Shown: positions 35,457-45,985 of the stretch, piece by piece
Position numbering within the stretch: position 1 is the stretch's first letter
Layout of the letters: every line of letters starts with the position of its first letter
Assembly: GCF_047675955.1 (NCBI RefSeq)
Contig: NC_132923.1
Location: forward strand, 85,285,637-85,349,636
Length of the DNA: 64,000 nucleotides
Direction of reading: 5' to 3'
Source of the DNA: Chlorocebus sabaeus
Taxonomy: Eukaryota > Chordata > Mammalia > Primates > Cercopithecidae
Notes under the pieces: model-generated
Database searches by the model: none
What the model saw: only the letters and a program-made list of their open reading frames with translations
What the model was told of the DNA's origin: nothing
Program-made: the position numbers and the translations under genes

Positions 35457-35570
35457 GACAAGGTCTTGATATGTTGTTCAGGCTGGTCTTGAACTCCTGG
35501 GTTTCAAGGAATCCTCCCACCTCACCCTCCCAAAGTGCTGAGATTACAGGTGTGAGCCACCATGCCTGGT
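35319..35570 (-). mobile_element. AluJ-like with deletion
   Basis: J-type; a long T-run at 35429-35453 in the middle. Confidence 0.87.
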
Positions 35571-35837
35571 TTATTTGTCTTTTTATTGTTGAGTTGTAAG
35601 GGTTCTTTATATATTCTTGTTAGAATTCACTTGTCAGATATTTGATGTGTAAATATTTTCTCCCATTCTTTGGATTGTCTTTTCACTTTCTTGACAGTGT
35701 CCTTCAAAGTACAGAAGTTTTGATGACATCCATTTTATCTAATTTTTCTTTTGTTGCTTGTGCTTTAAGGTGTTATATCTAAGAAATCATTGCCTAATCT
35801 AATAAAGATGATTTACATCTATGCTTTCTTCTTAGAG

Positions 35838-36139
35838 TTTTTTTTTTTTTTTTTTTTTGAGACGGAGTCTCGCTCTGTTGCCCAGTCTGGAGTACAGTGG
35901 CGCGATCTCGGCCCACTGAAAGCTCTGCCTCCCGGGTTCACGCCACTCTCCTGCCTCAGCCTCCGGAGTAGCTGGGACTACAGGCACCCGCCACCACGCC
36001 TGGCTAATTTTTTGTATTTTTGGCAGAGACGAGGTTTCACCATGTTAGCCAGGATGGTCACCATCTCCTGACCTCGTGATCCACCCACCTCGGCCTCCCA
36101 AAGTACTGGGATTACAGGCATGAGCTACCGTGCCTGCCC
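35838..36139 (-). mobile_element. AluY-like
   Basis: Y-type tail and body (ggttcacgccactctcct, catgttagccaggatggt). Confidence 0.9.
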
Positions 36140-36250
36140 AATATTTTGTAGTTTTTATTTGCAAATCTTGTATTTCTATTAAATTTATTCTTAAGTATTT
36201 TTTTCTTTTTGATGTTATTGTAAATGGAATTGATATTTTTTATTCTTTAT

Positions 36251-36540
36251 TTTTGAGACAGTCTGGTTCTGTCACCCAGGCTGGAGTGCAGTGGCGTGAT
36301 CTGGGGTCACTGTAACCTCTGCCCGGGAGGGCTGAAGTGGTTGTTGCACCTCAGCCCCCTGAGGAGCTGGGACCACGGGTGCACACCACCATGCCCGGCT
36401 AATTTTTGCATTTTTTTTTTTGTAGAGACAGTGTTTCACCATGTAGCCCAGGCTGGTCTCAAACTCCTGACCTCAAGCAATCCACCCACCTTGACCTCCC
36501 AAAGTGCTGGGGTTACAGAGGTGAGCCATTGTGCCAGGCC
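36251..36540 (-). mobile_element. AluS/J-like
   Basis: Flanked by gaattgatatttttt and gaattgattttttaa. Confidence 0.88.
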
Positions 36541-36570
36541 AGAATTGATTTTTTAATTTCATTTTCAGTT

Positions 36571-36731
36571 TTTTTCCCCCCTGAGATAGAGTCTCACTCT
36601 GTCACCCAGTCTTGAGCGCAGTGGCGGGATCTCGGCTCACTGCAACCTCTACCTCCTGGGCTCAAGCAATTCTCCTGCCTCAGCCTCCCAAGTAGCTGGG
36701 ACTTACAGGCATAAGCCACCATACCTGGCTA
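36571..36731 (-). mobile_element. 5'-truncated Alu
   Basis: Right arm only, between tcattttcag copies (36559 and 36732), so it was inserted already truncated. Confidence 0.85.
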
Positions 36732-36983
36732 TCATTTTCAGATTATTCATTGCTAGTGTATAAAAATATAATTGATTTTTCTATATTAATGTATCTTGAA
36801 CTTCGCTGAACTCATTTATTCCAATAGATTTTTCTTTCTTTAGGATTTTCTATATATACAAGATCATCTCATCTCCAAATATTGTTTTACTTCTTTTTCA
36901 ATAAGGATGCCTTTTATTTTTTTCTTGCCTAATTGCCCTGGCTGGAAACTCCAGTGTAATGCTGAATAGAATTACCTTTCTTG

Positions 36984-37287
36984 TTTTTTTTTTGAGACAG
37001 AGTCTTGCTCTGTCACCCCCAGGCTAGAGTTCAGAGGCATGATCTTGGCTTACTGCAGCCTCTGCCTCCTAGGTTCAAGAGATTCTCGTGCCTCAGCCTC
37101 CCGAGTAGCTGGGTCGTGCACCACAGCACCTGGCAAATTTTTTTTTTTTTTTTTTTTTTGTATTTTTAGTAGAAATGGGGTTTTGCCATGCTGACCAGGC
37201 TGGTCTTGAACTCCTCACCTCAAGTGATCTGCCCGCCTCAGTCTCCCAAAGTGCTGGGACTACGGGCATGAGCCACTGTGCCTGGCT
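36984..37287 (-). mobile_element. AluS-like
   Basis: Flanked by gaattacctttct and gagttacctttct. Confidence 0.9.
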
Positions 37288-37427
37288 GAGTTACCTTTCT
37301 ATAACATGATTTTGAATTTTTATTTTCCTTCCTGGGAACCTTTCAATGACTCCACATTGCCCTCAGAATAGACTTCACTTTTTATTAGCTTACAAGGCCA
37401 ATTTAAATCTCACCCTAGGCAGGCACC

Positions 37428-37733
37428 CAGGCACCCAGGCAGTGATTCATGTCTGTAATCCCAGCACTTTGGGAGGCTGAGATAGGAGGATTGCTTGAGC
37501 CCAGGAGTTCAAGACCAGCCTAGGCAACTTAGTGAGACCCAGTCTCTATAAAAAATAAAAATATTATCCAGGTATGGGAACATGTGTCTGTAGTCCCAGC
37601 TGCTTGGGATGCTGAGGTGGAAAATTACCTGAGCCCAGAAGTTTGAGTCTACAGTGAGCTATGATTGCACCACTGCACTCCATCCTGGGTAACAGAGTGA
37701 CTCCCTATATCTAAAAAAATTTTTTTAAAAAGA
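37428..37733 (+). mobile_element. AluJ-like
   Basis: Sense; a ggcaccca triplication precedes it. Confidence 0.87.
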
Positions 37734-37794
37734 TAACCCAATTCTTAATCATCGTCATCATCCTCATCATCACCATCATCATTGGATAGTCCCC

Positions 37795-38010
37795 ATTTGT
37801 TGAGCACTTACTCCCCATGTCTCAGATACTATGCAAAGTGCTTTATAATCATTGTCTATTTAATTCTTTTACTCATTCTGTATGGTAGTCTGCATGAAAC
37901 TGAGGGTCAAAGAGTTTTAATAACTTGACCATGGTGTTGTAGCTTGTAAGTGGAGGACCTTGATTCAATGTCAAATTTGATTCCAAAGTCCATCTTAACC
38001 ATTGTCCTGA
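37795..38010 (-). mobile_element. MIR
   Basis: Antisense: ttgagcacttactccccatg; tgtagcttgtaagtggagga. Confidence 0.78.
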
Positions 38011-38056
38011 TGTTAGGGCTCTTAGTGTATAATTCTTACTTTTAAAAGGGTAAATA

Positions 38057-38365
38057 GGCCAGGTGTGGTGGCTCAGGCCTGTAATCCCAGCACTTTGGGA
38101 GGCCGAGGTGGGCAGATCACGAGGTCAGGAGATCAAGACTATCCTGGCCAACTTGGCAAAACCCCGTCTCTACTAAAAATACAAAAATTAGCCAGGTGTG
38201 GTGGCGCGTGCCTCTAATCCCAGCTACTCAGGAGGCTGAGTAGGCATGAGAATCGCTTGAACCTGAGAGGCAGAGGTTGCAGTGAGCTGAGATGGTGCCA
38301 CTGCACTCCAGTCTGGTGACAGAGTGAGACTCAAAAATAAAAATAAAATTAAAAATAAATAAATT
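38057..38365 (+). mobile_element. AluY/Sc-like
   Basis: Flanked by tttaaaagggtaaata and ttaaaaaagggtaaaata. Confidence 0.9.
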
Positions 38366-38486
38366 TTAAAAAAGGGTAAAATAGATTCCTGATTGGGTGC
38401 TTAAAAAAGAAAATCCAGGCCACTAGATTTTAAAATGCCATCAACAGAAAACAATAAGAATCTCCTTTGCTTCCAGTGGTGATTGT

Positions 38487-38546
38487 GAATCTCTTGAGCT
38501 AGTTTTGGGAATCTCTTGAGCTAGTTTTGGGAATCTCTTGAGCTAC
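38487..38546. repeat. 22-bp tandem repeat, 2.7 copies
   Basis: Unit gaatctcttgagctagtttt plus gg, identical copies starting at 38487, 38509 and 38531. Confidence 0.95.
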
Positions 38547-38682
38547 TTTCCCCAGTGACATAAACCAACATTACCACCACCTGCTAAATGACAGATGTTG
38601 AACTAGGCTCTCTCACACCAGTTGTATCATTTAACTCTCCCTGAAATCCTCAGAAGTAAGAATATCCTCATTTTACAAAAAA
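38546..38682. repeat. Local duplication, copy 1
   Basis: About 137 bp, roughly 87% identical in the same orientation to 39745-39882. Confidence 0.8.
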
Positions 38683-38956
38683 GAGAATCTCCAGAAAGAA
38701 ACATTTCTCTCAACCTCTTATAGTCCAGTCACGAGTCCCTCTGGGTATTTTCTAACACCCCTTCCACCTTTCTCTGCTAGTTCTTCTCTCTCATCTCTAC
38801 CATGCTCCATTTCACCAAACATCTAGCTCTTCTGGGCTTTGCTGACACATATTTTACCCACGGTAGGCCATGTTCAGGTGCTTGATGAGAAGTCTCTGTA
38901 GGGTTTTAACCAGGGAAAATAATAAGATCTGGTTTATGTTTTAGAAAGGTCATTCA

Positions 38957-39250
38957 GGCAGAGTGCAGTGGTTCACCCCTGTAATCCCAGCACTTTGGGA
39001 GGCCAAGGCAAGTGGATTACGTAAGCCCAAGAGTTTAAGACCAGCCTGGGCAATGCGGCAAAACCCTGTCTCTACAAAAATACAAAAATTAGCTGGGTGT
39101 GGTGGTGTGAACCTGTAGTCCCAGTTACTCTGGAGGCTGAGGTAGGAGGATCAACTGAGCCTGGGAGATGGAGGCTGCTGTGAGCTGAAATTGAACCAGT
39201 GCACTCCAGTCTCGCTGACAGAGTGAGATGCTGTCTCATAAAAAGAAAAA
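38957..39250 (+). mobile_element. AluJ-like
   Basis: Flanked by aaggtcattcagg and aagatcattcaag. Confidence 0.88.
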
Positions 39251-39261
39251 AAAGATCATTC

Positions 39262-39357
39262 AAGCTGAGGCAAGAGGATCGCTTAAGCCCAGGAGTTCAA
39301 AACTGCAGTGAGCCATGATCGTCCCACTGCACTGCAGCCTGGGTGATGTAAATAAAA
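39262..39357 (+). mobile_element. Alu 3' fragment
   Basis: Right-arm piece, ctgaggcaagaggatcgctt to cctgggtgatg. Confidence 0.8.
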
Positions 39358-39744
39358 ATAGATTATTCAGTTTATGATATGGAGAATGAACATAGGCAAA
39401 ATCATGGAAGTGGGGATATTGGTTAAGAAACTTTAGCAGTGGTCCAAGAGAAAGGCCATGGTAGTGGAGATAGTAAAAAGTGGTCAGACCTGGAAATTAG
39501 GATTTTGGATATATATTGGAGATTGAGCCGACAGAACTTGCTGGTAGATTGAACTCGGGCTATGAGAGAAAGCACAGAATAAAGGAAGAAAAGTGATGAA
39601 GGCCTGAACAAGGCATCCTCTATTTGTGCTATAATGTGAGATGTCATGGGTTTAAACTGAGACACAACTGTGATTATGGCTTTGAAAATCTTTGACTGAA
39701 AGAGTTGTCTATTTGCTATTTTGTGTTTGTGGGGGAGATATATT

Positions 39745-40000
39745 AACTTTTCCCAATGACATAAACCAACATTATCAGCACCTGCTAAGTGACAGATACT
39801 GAACAAGGCTCTCTCACACTAGTTACATAATTTAACTTTCCCCGAAACCCTTAGAAGTAAGAATATTCTCATTTTACAAAAAGGGAAATTAGACTTAGTT
39901 TATGATTTGACAAAGGTCAGGCAGCCAGTCAAATGGGGCTGAGCTGAGATTTGAAATCAAATTTGACTCTGAAGCCCATGCTCTTGTTATTGCACTGATT
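39745..40000 (-). mobile_element. MIR (contains local duplication copy 2 at 39745-39882)
   Basis: Complete antisense MIR; the first half is the partner of 38546-38682. Confidence 0.78.
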
Positions 40001-40579
40001 CGGAATCAGGATTCCTCAAACCTTTTTCCTCGTCACTTGAAGTCTTCTGTTGACTCTCATGTGCCCTACTTTAGAGCCCAAGTCTGGCAAACAGGACAGC
40101 TTTGTTCTGTCTGTAGCCCATCCTCTGACTTGCCTTGTGATTTAGGGCAAGCTTCTTAATTTGATGGTGTCTCAGCATTCACACATGGTAAGCAGGGCTA
40201 GTAATTACCTACGGAGAAAATGCTTTGAAACCTGCAGATGAAAGAACCTGCAGCCATGAGTGCAAGATTTCTTTCCTGTGGTGTTCCTTTTGGTTTCTTA
40301 AGGCTTCCAGGACTCTTCATAAAGGACAGAGAGGAAAGGAAGGACATAGGGCAAGGGCAAAACAGTGTTTGCTTTCTCACTAGAAGCCAGTGGCCTTTGG
40401 GGACATAAATATAATAACTTCTCTTACTGTCTAGTACTCAATAAATATTACAAATGGATTAAATAAATGTTATTTAAAAAACCATTAAGTGGGCTTTAGA
40501 AGGCCACTGGAAACCTTTAAAAATATTTTCTATTTTTATGCTCTGGTTACCCAAACCCTACATGTTCTCCAGTAGGAAG

Positions 40580-40815
40580 AAAAAGGAGCTAATGCTTATC
40601 TAGTTTCTGCTGTGTGCCAGGTTTTCACATGAACCTTCATTTAATCATTGTAATGGCATGAGCAGGTAGGTATTATTATTACCTTCAGTTTACAGGAGAG
40701 AAAACCACGACTTGGTATAGTTCCTGACTTCTGCAAAGTCACCAAACAAAGAACCTGCAGGACCAAAACCGGACCAACCTGGGCCTTCCCAGTCCTAAAC
40801 TCAAGTTCTTCCCAG
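40580..40815 (-). mobile_element. MIR
   Basis: Antisense: tttctgctgtgtgccaggtt. Confidence 0.78.
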
Positions 40816-41569
40816 GGCATCCCATTGCCCTGAAAAGTTAGCGATGATGACAATTTTGAACTGTCCTATCACACCCTGCACGTGTGTGGCATTTACAAAT
40901 CTCTTACTGCTTGTTATTTTCATGGCTCAGTCCCTGGCACAGGGATGGTTATTTGCGTAGCACAATTGTTGTTATTGTGCCGCCTCACATATTCTTTCTG
41001 CCCTGGGCAAACGCGAACAATGATGGACTATATTTATGAAACCAGCAGCTTAGAAGGATGAGCTTCAGATTACCATAAGAATTGTAGTAAGATTTTAAAA
41101 TATAGTTTAGCACCATCTATATGGAAAGCCCATCTCTCAAAGTCTCATGCAAATAAATTATCTCTTTGTGTATTTGGAGAGTTCCTCATTTTTTTTTTCA
41201 TAGTCTCTATCACCTCACATTTCTGAACTTTCTAGATGCTGATATTACAGAAACACAGTGTTCTTGAAGCGTTGATACGACAGTTGCCACTAAAAGCTGG
41301 AAAATAAGAAAAATAAAAGTAGTCTTGATCTCCTTTAAGGATGGAGTGGGGAGGGGGGTTGGAGTTAGAGTAGGATAGAAAGACGGTTGGTGACAAAGCT
41401 GTTTATGATTTAAGGTCTCCTCTTTAGACTTATCCTGGGTTTAGGTTTATCGTAAATCCAGAGCCTCATCTTCAGCTTCCCATGTTCAAGGCACCATTTT
41501 AACAAGTTTTCTTGGGTGGTGATTAATATCTGCAGGACACCAGCAACACACCCTAGGAAAAAGCGCATT
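40816..41569. other. Unassigned intergenic sequence
   Basis: Nothing recognised. Confidence 0.4.
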
Positions 41570-41700
41570 TGAGTCAGAAGACCTGTGTATAATTCCCAGC
41601 GTTGTCATTATGAATTTGGACAAATTCCTCTTCTGTTAAAAAAAGATTAAAAATAACCCTTGTAGAGCTGTTTTGAGGAATAAATGAAATAATGCCCATT
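41570..41700 (+). mobile_element. MIR
   Basis: Sense, degenerate. Confidence 0.65.
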
Positions 41701-41713
41701 AAAACAGCAATTT

Positions 41714-41831
41714 GCCTGGGTGCAGTGGCTCACACCTATAATCCCAGCACTTGGGAGGCCAAGGCAGGAGGATGGCTTGAGCCCAGGAATTCAAGACCAG
41801 CCTGGGCAACACAGCAAGACACTGTCTCAAA

Positions 41832-41863
<32 letters not shown>

Positions 41864-41878
41864 AACAACAAAAAAAAG
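41714..41878 (+). mobile_element. Alu left-monomer insertion with (AAAT)n tail
   Basis: Left arm only, flanked by aaaacagcaatt at 41701 and 41879. A monomer-sized retroposition event. Confidence 0.85.
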
Positions 41879-41999
41879 AAAACAGCAATTGTTGTCTATT
41901 AGTATTCAGATTTAAGTCATCAGATACAACTTTATTTACCTAGGGAACATCTACTTTTTCAATGACTGGGATATGTCAGTTGTTCAAAGCACCCCCATT

Positions 42000-42165
42000 C
42001 TTATTTATTTATTTATTTTTATTTGATTGGTACAAAAAAAAAAAGAGAGATGAGGTCTCACTATGTTGCCCAGGCTGGTCTTGAACTCCTGGGCTCATGG
42101 AATCCTCCTGCCTCGGCCTTCCAGAGTGCTAGAATTACAGGTGTGAGCCACCTGGTCTGGTCTGG
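42000..42165 (-). mobile_element. Alu monomer fragment with (TTTA)n tail
   Basis: Single-arm antisense Alu. Confidence 0.8.
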
Positions 42166-42254
42166 CACCCCTATTTATGTAACTAATATATCTGTCAAAC
42201 CAACTTAATTGTTGGAGGGTTGCCTGAAGGGTGGAGAGTTAAATAGTGATCTTG

Positions 42255-42430
42255 AAGAATGGTATCTATAGCTACTACTTATTGAACATCTAGTCCAGGC
42301 CAGTCCCTTTGATAGGCCATTATACATGAGCTCTAATCCTTAAACCATCCATATAAGGTAGATATTACTACCTTCAATGTTATAATGAGGAAAATGAGGC
42401 TTAGTGACCCAGAGACGTTAAGTTGTCCTA
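42255..42430 (-). mobile_element. MIR
   Basis: Antisense: ataaggtagatattactacc. Confidence 0.75.
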
Positions 42431-42439
42431 GAAAAAAAC

Positions 42440-43058
42440 AGATAAATTCTTCTTGTCTGCTCTATGCAGCTCATTCTTGTTATAATGAGTTAGATTATAA
42501 CATATATTCGATTGCTACATTTTCCTCTCCTAAAATAGATTTGGGATATGACCCAGTGCTCTGATGAGATCTGGGACACACATTTGCAAATTGTCATTGG
42601 TTTGTCATTTAAAAAAAAAAAAACCTCTCTCAGAAGTTCTAGGCTTTTTTTGGGAGTTTGGCCCATTACTCTCTTCCCTATAGACATGCTCCCATCCCCC
42701 ATTACATGTCATTAATTTAAACCAGAACCTACGAATGAGGAAAGAAGCCACTACAAATTATTGGTAGTCTGGAGGGGGATGTGGGGCAATTCCCCTATAA
42801 AGATTTTAAGCGAGTTTTCCCTTGCTGGGGCATCTGATTCTTTTTATTTTTTGTTAATCAAGACCCAAGCCTGCTGTCAACGCTCTTACTTATAGAAGTT
42901 ATTTATAAAATAGTTGTTCCTTGATTTTCTTATGGGGATAAAGTGAAGACCCAAATAACAATTATATACGAGATTGTGTTCAGTTCAATTCAACAAACTT
43001 TTATAATGTACTTACTGAACATTAGAAGTTGTGCTAGAGTCTATAAATAAAAACATCT
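42440..43058. other. Unassigned intergenic sequence
   Basis: Nothing recognised. Confidence 0.4.
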
Positions 43059-43195
43059 GGCCGGGTGCGTTGGCTCACGCCTGTAATCCCAGCGCTTTGG
43101 GAAGCCGAGGCAGGCAGATCACTTGAGGTCAGGAGTTCGAGACCAGCCTGGCTAACATGGTGAAACCCCATCTCTACTAGGGAAAAAAAAAAAAA

Positions 43196-43244
<49 letters not shown>

Positions 43245-43410
43245 TAGCTAGTGTAGTGGCGGGTGCCTGTAATCCCAGCTACTCAGGAGGCTGAGGTACA
43301 AGAATCGCTTGAACCCAGGAGGCGGAGGTTGCAGTGAGCCGAGATTGCGCTGTTGCATTCCAGCCTGGGTGACAGAGTGAGACCTTGTCTCAAAAAAAAA
43401 AGAAATAAAA
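43059..43410 (+). mobile_element. AluS-like with (AT)n in the central A-rich linker
   Basis: The linker between arms has become a 45-bp AT repeat (43197-43241). Confidence 0.9.
43197..43241. repeat. (AT)n microsatellite inside an Alu
   Basis: About 22 AT units. Confidence 0.95.
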
Positions 43411-43459
43411 ATAAAACATTTATAAACTGTGAAAAGTAATACTGTATACATACAAGGTA

Positions 43460-43574
43460 TTATTTATTTGAGATGGGGTCTCTCTGTGTTGCCCAGGCTG
43501 AATTTGTGCTCTGTGCAACTGCCTCAGCCTCCTGTGTAGCTGGGACTATAGGCATGTGCCACCATGCCTGGATA
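43460..43574 (-). mobile_element. Alu monomer fragment
   Basis: Short antisense arm, gagatggggtctctctgtgt to accatgcctgg. Confidence 0.8.
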
Positions 43575-43614
43575 AGGTGTGACTTTTGACTTAATATAAA
43601 TCATGTAAGAGTTA

Positions 43615-43760
43615 TAACAGTAATAATTCCTTACATTTCCTATATGAGAAACTGAAGCTCACATATGAGAAACTGAAGCTCAGAGAGGTTAAATGGTTTG
43701 CCTGAGGTCACACTCTAAGTGATTCTTAATATTCTCTTTGCTACTCCCACTGCCTTTCCA
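43615..43760 (-). mobile_element. MIR with an internal 21-bp duplication
   Basis: The unit atatgagaaactgaagctc plus ac is repeated at 43642 and 43663 inside the MIR core. Confidence 0.75.
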
Positions 43761-43884
43761 GGAAATTATACAGCAGGGATTCCACCTTATTTATCTGAGA
43801 GGAATATCTTACATCTCACATGGTTTGGAGGAGTCTCCTTGAATAGCAAGTGAAATTATACTCCCCAAAGCAATTTGCTCCATG

Positions 43885-44240
43885 ATTTTCAGATTTCATA
43901 ATTTGTGTAGCTACAAGTTTAGGCACTTTCGTATACGTTATTTCATTCATCCTCACAACAACCCTAAGGGTACACAACTAGTGAATGGGAGAGCCAGGAC
44001 TGGAACCTGGATATTCCTAATGTCCGAGCCCTATTTATTTAACTACACTTTGCGTCTTTGGCTATTAGTTGTATAACCTTGGGCAGATCACTAAGCCTCT
44101 GTGACCCTGCATGGCCTCATTTGTAAAGTGAGTATGATGATTATTTCCTTTTAGAATTGTGAAGCTCAAATGTGCTAATATAAAGTAGAAAACACCAGTA
44201 GAAACATCAGTTGTGGTTATGGCTGATAAATGTAGCAAAG
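43885..44240. mobile_element. Two head-to-head MIRs
   Basis: Antisense MIR at 43885-44058 abuts a sense MIR at 44060-44240. Confidence 0.72.
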
Positions 44241-44600
44241 TGAAGTAATGTAAAACAGTATCTCTTATTCTCTCTTCAGTTAAAGAGATTAACAGCAAAA
44301 AAGAAGCCAAGGAAGATGCTCTTGAATAAGTGGTTACTCACCAGACCTATACGGCTTGCTTTTGTTAGCTGGCCTTTGCCAGAAGGGGTCTGAGTATAAT
44401 TAGGAGTTCCTGGGGAAATTTCTGGAATGGTTTGCTTGTGGCGCCAATAGTCTAAAAACTTAGGTGGGGCTAACTCCATCCTGGGTCTTGTTTGGTTGTC
44501 CCTCCTACCACGGGGACTGCTATGATAATGGTAATGGGTGTAGGCCTGATAGAGTTGTGGTTTGTTGTCATGGGAAGCCAACGTAACTAAGAAATTTAGA
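44241..44600 (-). other. Unassigned open segment on the minus strand
   Basis: A minus-strand frame is open across 44581-44276 (101 codons, no in-frame ATG at the left end). It has ordinary amino-acid composition, including YQAYTHYHYHSSPRGRR, and a gtgagt at 44341-44336. It may be a relic exon or an LTR fragment. No function is proposed. Confidence 0.3.
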
Positions 44601-45250
44601 CCAATTCGGGCAAATACATTTATTGAGGTCTCTGTGGTAGGCTCAATTATGAGGGAGAGATAGTAGTGAGTCAGCCCCTTGTCCTCAAGGATTTTACAGT
44701 GCAGTGAGGTGGAAACAAGCCCTCAACTAACGCTTACAAATAAGGCAGAGTGTAAAAAAGGTCACATCAGAACAACTTAGAGGTGGGGTGTGGAGTTCCT
44801 AGAAGGCGTCTTGAAGTAGGTGGTATATACTCTGAGCCTTTGAAGATGAATTTCAAGTAACTGGGTATTCCAACTGAAGACTGGCAGCATCAGAAGGTGT
44901 AGGATGTGTTATGTTTAATATAGGCAGGAACGAAGGCCTTTACTGAGCACATACTGTAATGCTAGGGTCTGACGATATAGAAATATATTGAAAACAGTTC
45001 TTGCCATTGAGGAGCTCTTAATCTAGAGGGATAGATAGGTGTAAACTGTCATTAGGGTGATGACTTCACAAGGTAGAGAAGAAAGGTTATAAAGGAGAGT
45101 GTGTAACTTTGACATGAGGAGGAGAAAAAGATACTTTGCAAAGGAGGTAATACTTGAATTATGCCCCGAGAAAGAAGGAGGAGTTTGCCAAGTGGACAAT
45201 GAGAGAAGCTAGGAGCGCTACAGGCACCAGCGTTCCCTTGTTAAACAATC
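44601..45250 (-). mobile_element. L2-like fragments
   Basis: Text such as ccttgtcctcaaggatttta and cttgccattgaggagctctt resembles antisense L2 3' ends. Confidence 0.5.
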
Positions 45251-45369
45251 TAAGTGTGACAGGCACCGGGCAAATACATTTTTGCTTCCCCTTTCCAAAT
45301 GGATTTTGGCTGTGGGAAGGAATGACTTAATGTCTTTTTCAATATACTAGCAGATGGTTAAATAAAGGT

Positions 45370-45645
45370 TTTACAGTCAGATTTGGATTCTAATTCAGCT
45401 ATATAATTAGCTATATGACCTTAGTAAGACACTTGTGTTTCAGTTCCTTCATTCATACAATTCAAAAAATAAGAGTCTAGTACAGAGCCTGGCATATATA
45501 AAGTGCCATTATTATTTTCTATCATTATCTCATTTAGTCCTTGTAAGCAACTTGGCCTCTGGTTATAATTTCCCCCATTTTTCAGAAGCAGGAGCTCAGC
45601 GTAGGTAGGTGGCCTGTCTGAAGTTCACAGGCCAATCCGGAGTCG
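45370..45645. mobile_element. MIR sense then MIR antisense fragments
   Basis: Sense at 45370-45525, antisense at 45526-45645, running into the CpG island. Confidence 0.6.
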
Positions 45646-45800
45646 CCTCCGCAGCCCGTCCGCTTTCATTTTATGTCCGCGCCGGGTTTCCCCAGGCGAC
45701 CCCAGGGGCAGGCTCTGGTCCAGCGGCTGAAACTCCGGTGCCAGGGTTTGGGCGGCGCCGCGGCCTGCTCCGGCGGGCGGGCAGGCGGGCGGGGCCAGGC

Positions 45801-45814
45801 GGGGCGGGGCGGGC
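45801..45814 (+). promoter_or_regulatory. Clustered GC boxes (Sp1-type)
   Basis: Overlapping ggggcgggg motifs lie about 140 bp before the EPS15 ATG, with further ggcgggcgggg just upstream (45784-45795). Sp-family binding is inferred from the motif. Confidence 0.65.
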
Positions 45815-45938
45815 GTGAGGAGGGAAGTTGTGGAAGTTAGGGGAGACGCCCGCCCGCCCGCCCCGGCCTCGCCTACGGCCGCTCCCTCCGCCTCCTCCCC
45901 GCCCCGAGCCCCAGTCAGCCCGTCCTTCCTTCCCTTGC

Positions 45939-45980
45939 ATGATGGAAACACCATGGCTGCGGCGGCCCAGCTTTCTCTGA
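45939..45980 (+). promoter_or_regulatory. Upstream ORF overlapping the EPS15 start
   Basis: Two tandem ATGs (45939 and 45942) open a frame of 13 codons that ends at TGA 45978-45980, inside EPS15 exon 1 and out of frame with it. The second ATG has A at -3 and G at +4, a good initiation context. If the mRNA includes this stretch, scanning ribosomes meet it before the EPS15 ATG. The transcription start is not known from the sequence. Confidence 0.6.
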
Positions 45981-45985
45981 CACAG
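45953..45985 (+). CDS. EPS15: EPS15 coding exon 1 (start codon plus 10 codons)
   Basis: The exon reads MAAAAQLSLTQ and ends at a cag/gtaacg donor in phase 0. This is the N-terminus of EPS15, the EGFR pathway substrate 15 protein, which works as an adaptor in clathrin-mediated endocytosis. EPS15 has three N-terminal EH domains that bind NPF motifs, a coiled coil, DPF repeats that bind AP-2, and ubiquitin-interacting motifs; all of these are encoded beyond the window. The start has a strong context (A at -3, G at +4). It sits in a CpG island with GC boxes, as expected for a housekeeping promoter. The upstream neighbour is the CALR4-like pseudogene in the same orientation. Only 33 bp are coding, but the peptide match, donor and setting agree. 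Confidence 0.9.

Larger units (their letters stand above)
35571..36983 (-). mobile_element. Old L1 ORF2 fragment, interrupted by three Alus
   Basis: Antisense L1 ORF2 text at 35571-35837, 36140-36250, 36541-36570 and 36732-36983. Confidence 0.75.
34151..37415 (+). mobile_element. L2-like element, split by an old L1 and Alus
   Basis: L2-like sense text up to about 35030 (gcattattgcaataatctta) resumes at 37300-37415 (caatgactccacattgccct). The first few hundred bases are uncertain. Confidence 0.5.
38870..39620 (-). mobile_element. Ancient LINE-like repeat, interrupted by Alus
   Basis: Text such as agcagtggtccaagagaaag, then ggattttggatatatattgg, resembles the repeat at 27000-28160. The L2-like assignment is tentative. 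Confidence 0.4.

Noticed and set aside
38487..38546. CRISPR-like or satellite array
   Set aside because: Only 2.7 directly adjacent copies without spacers; a small tandem duplication in a mammalian genome.
39423..39806. 127-codon minus-strand frame
   Set aside because: It crosses an ancient repeat and a MIR, so a coding role is unlikely.
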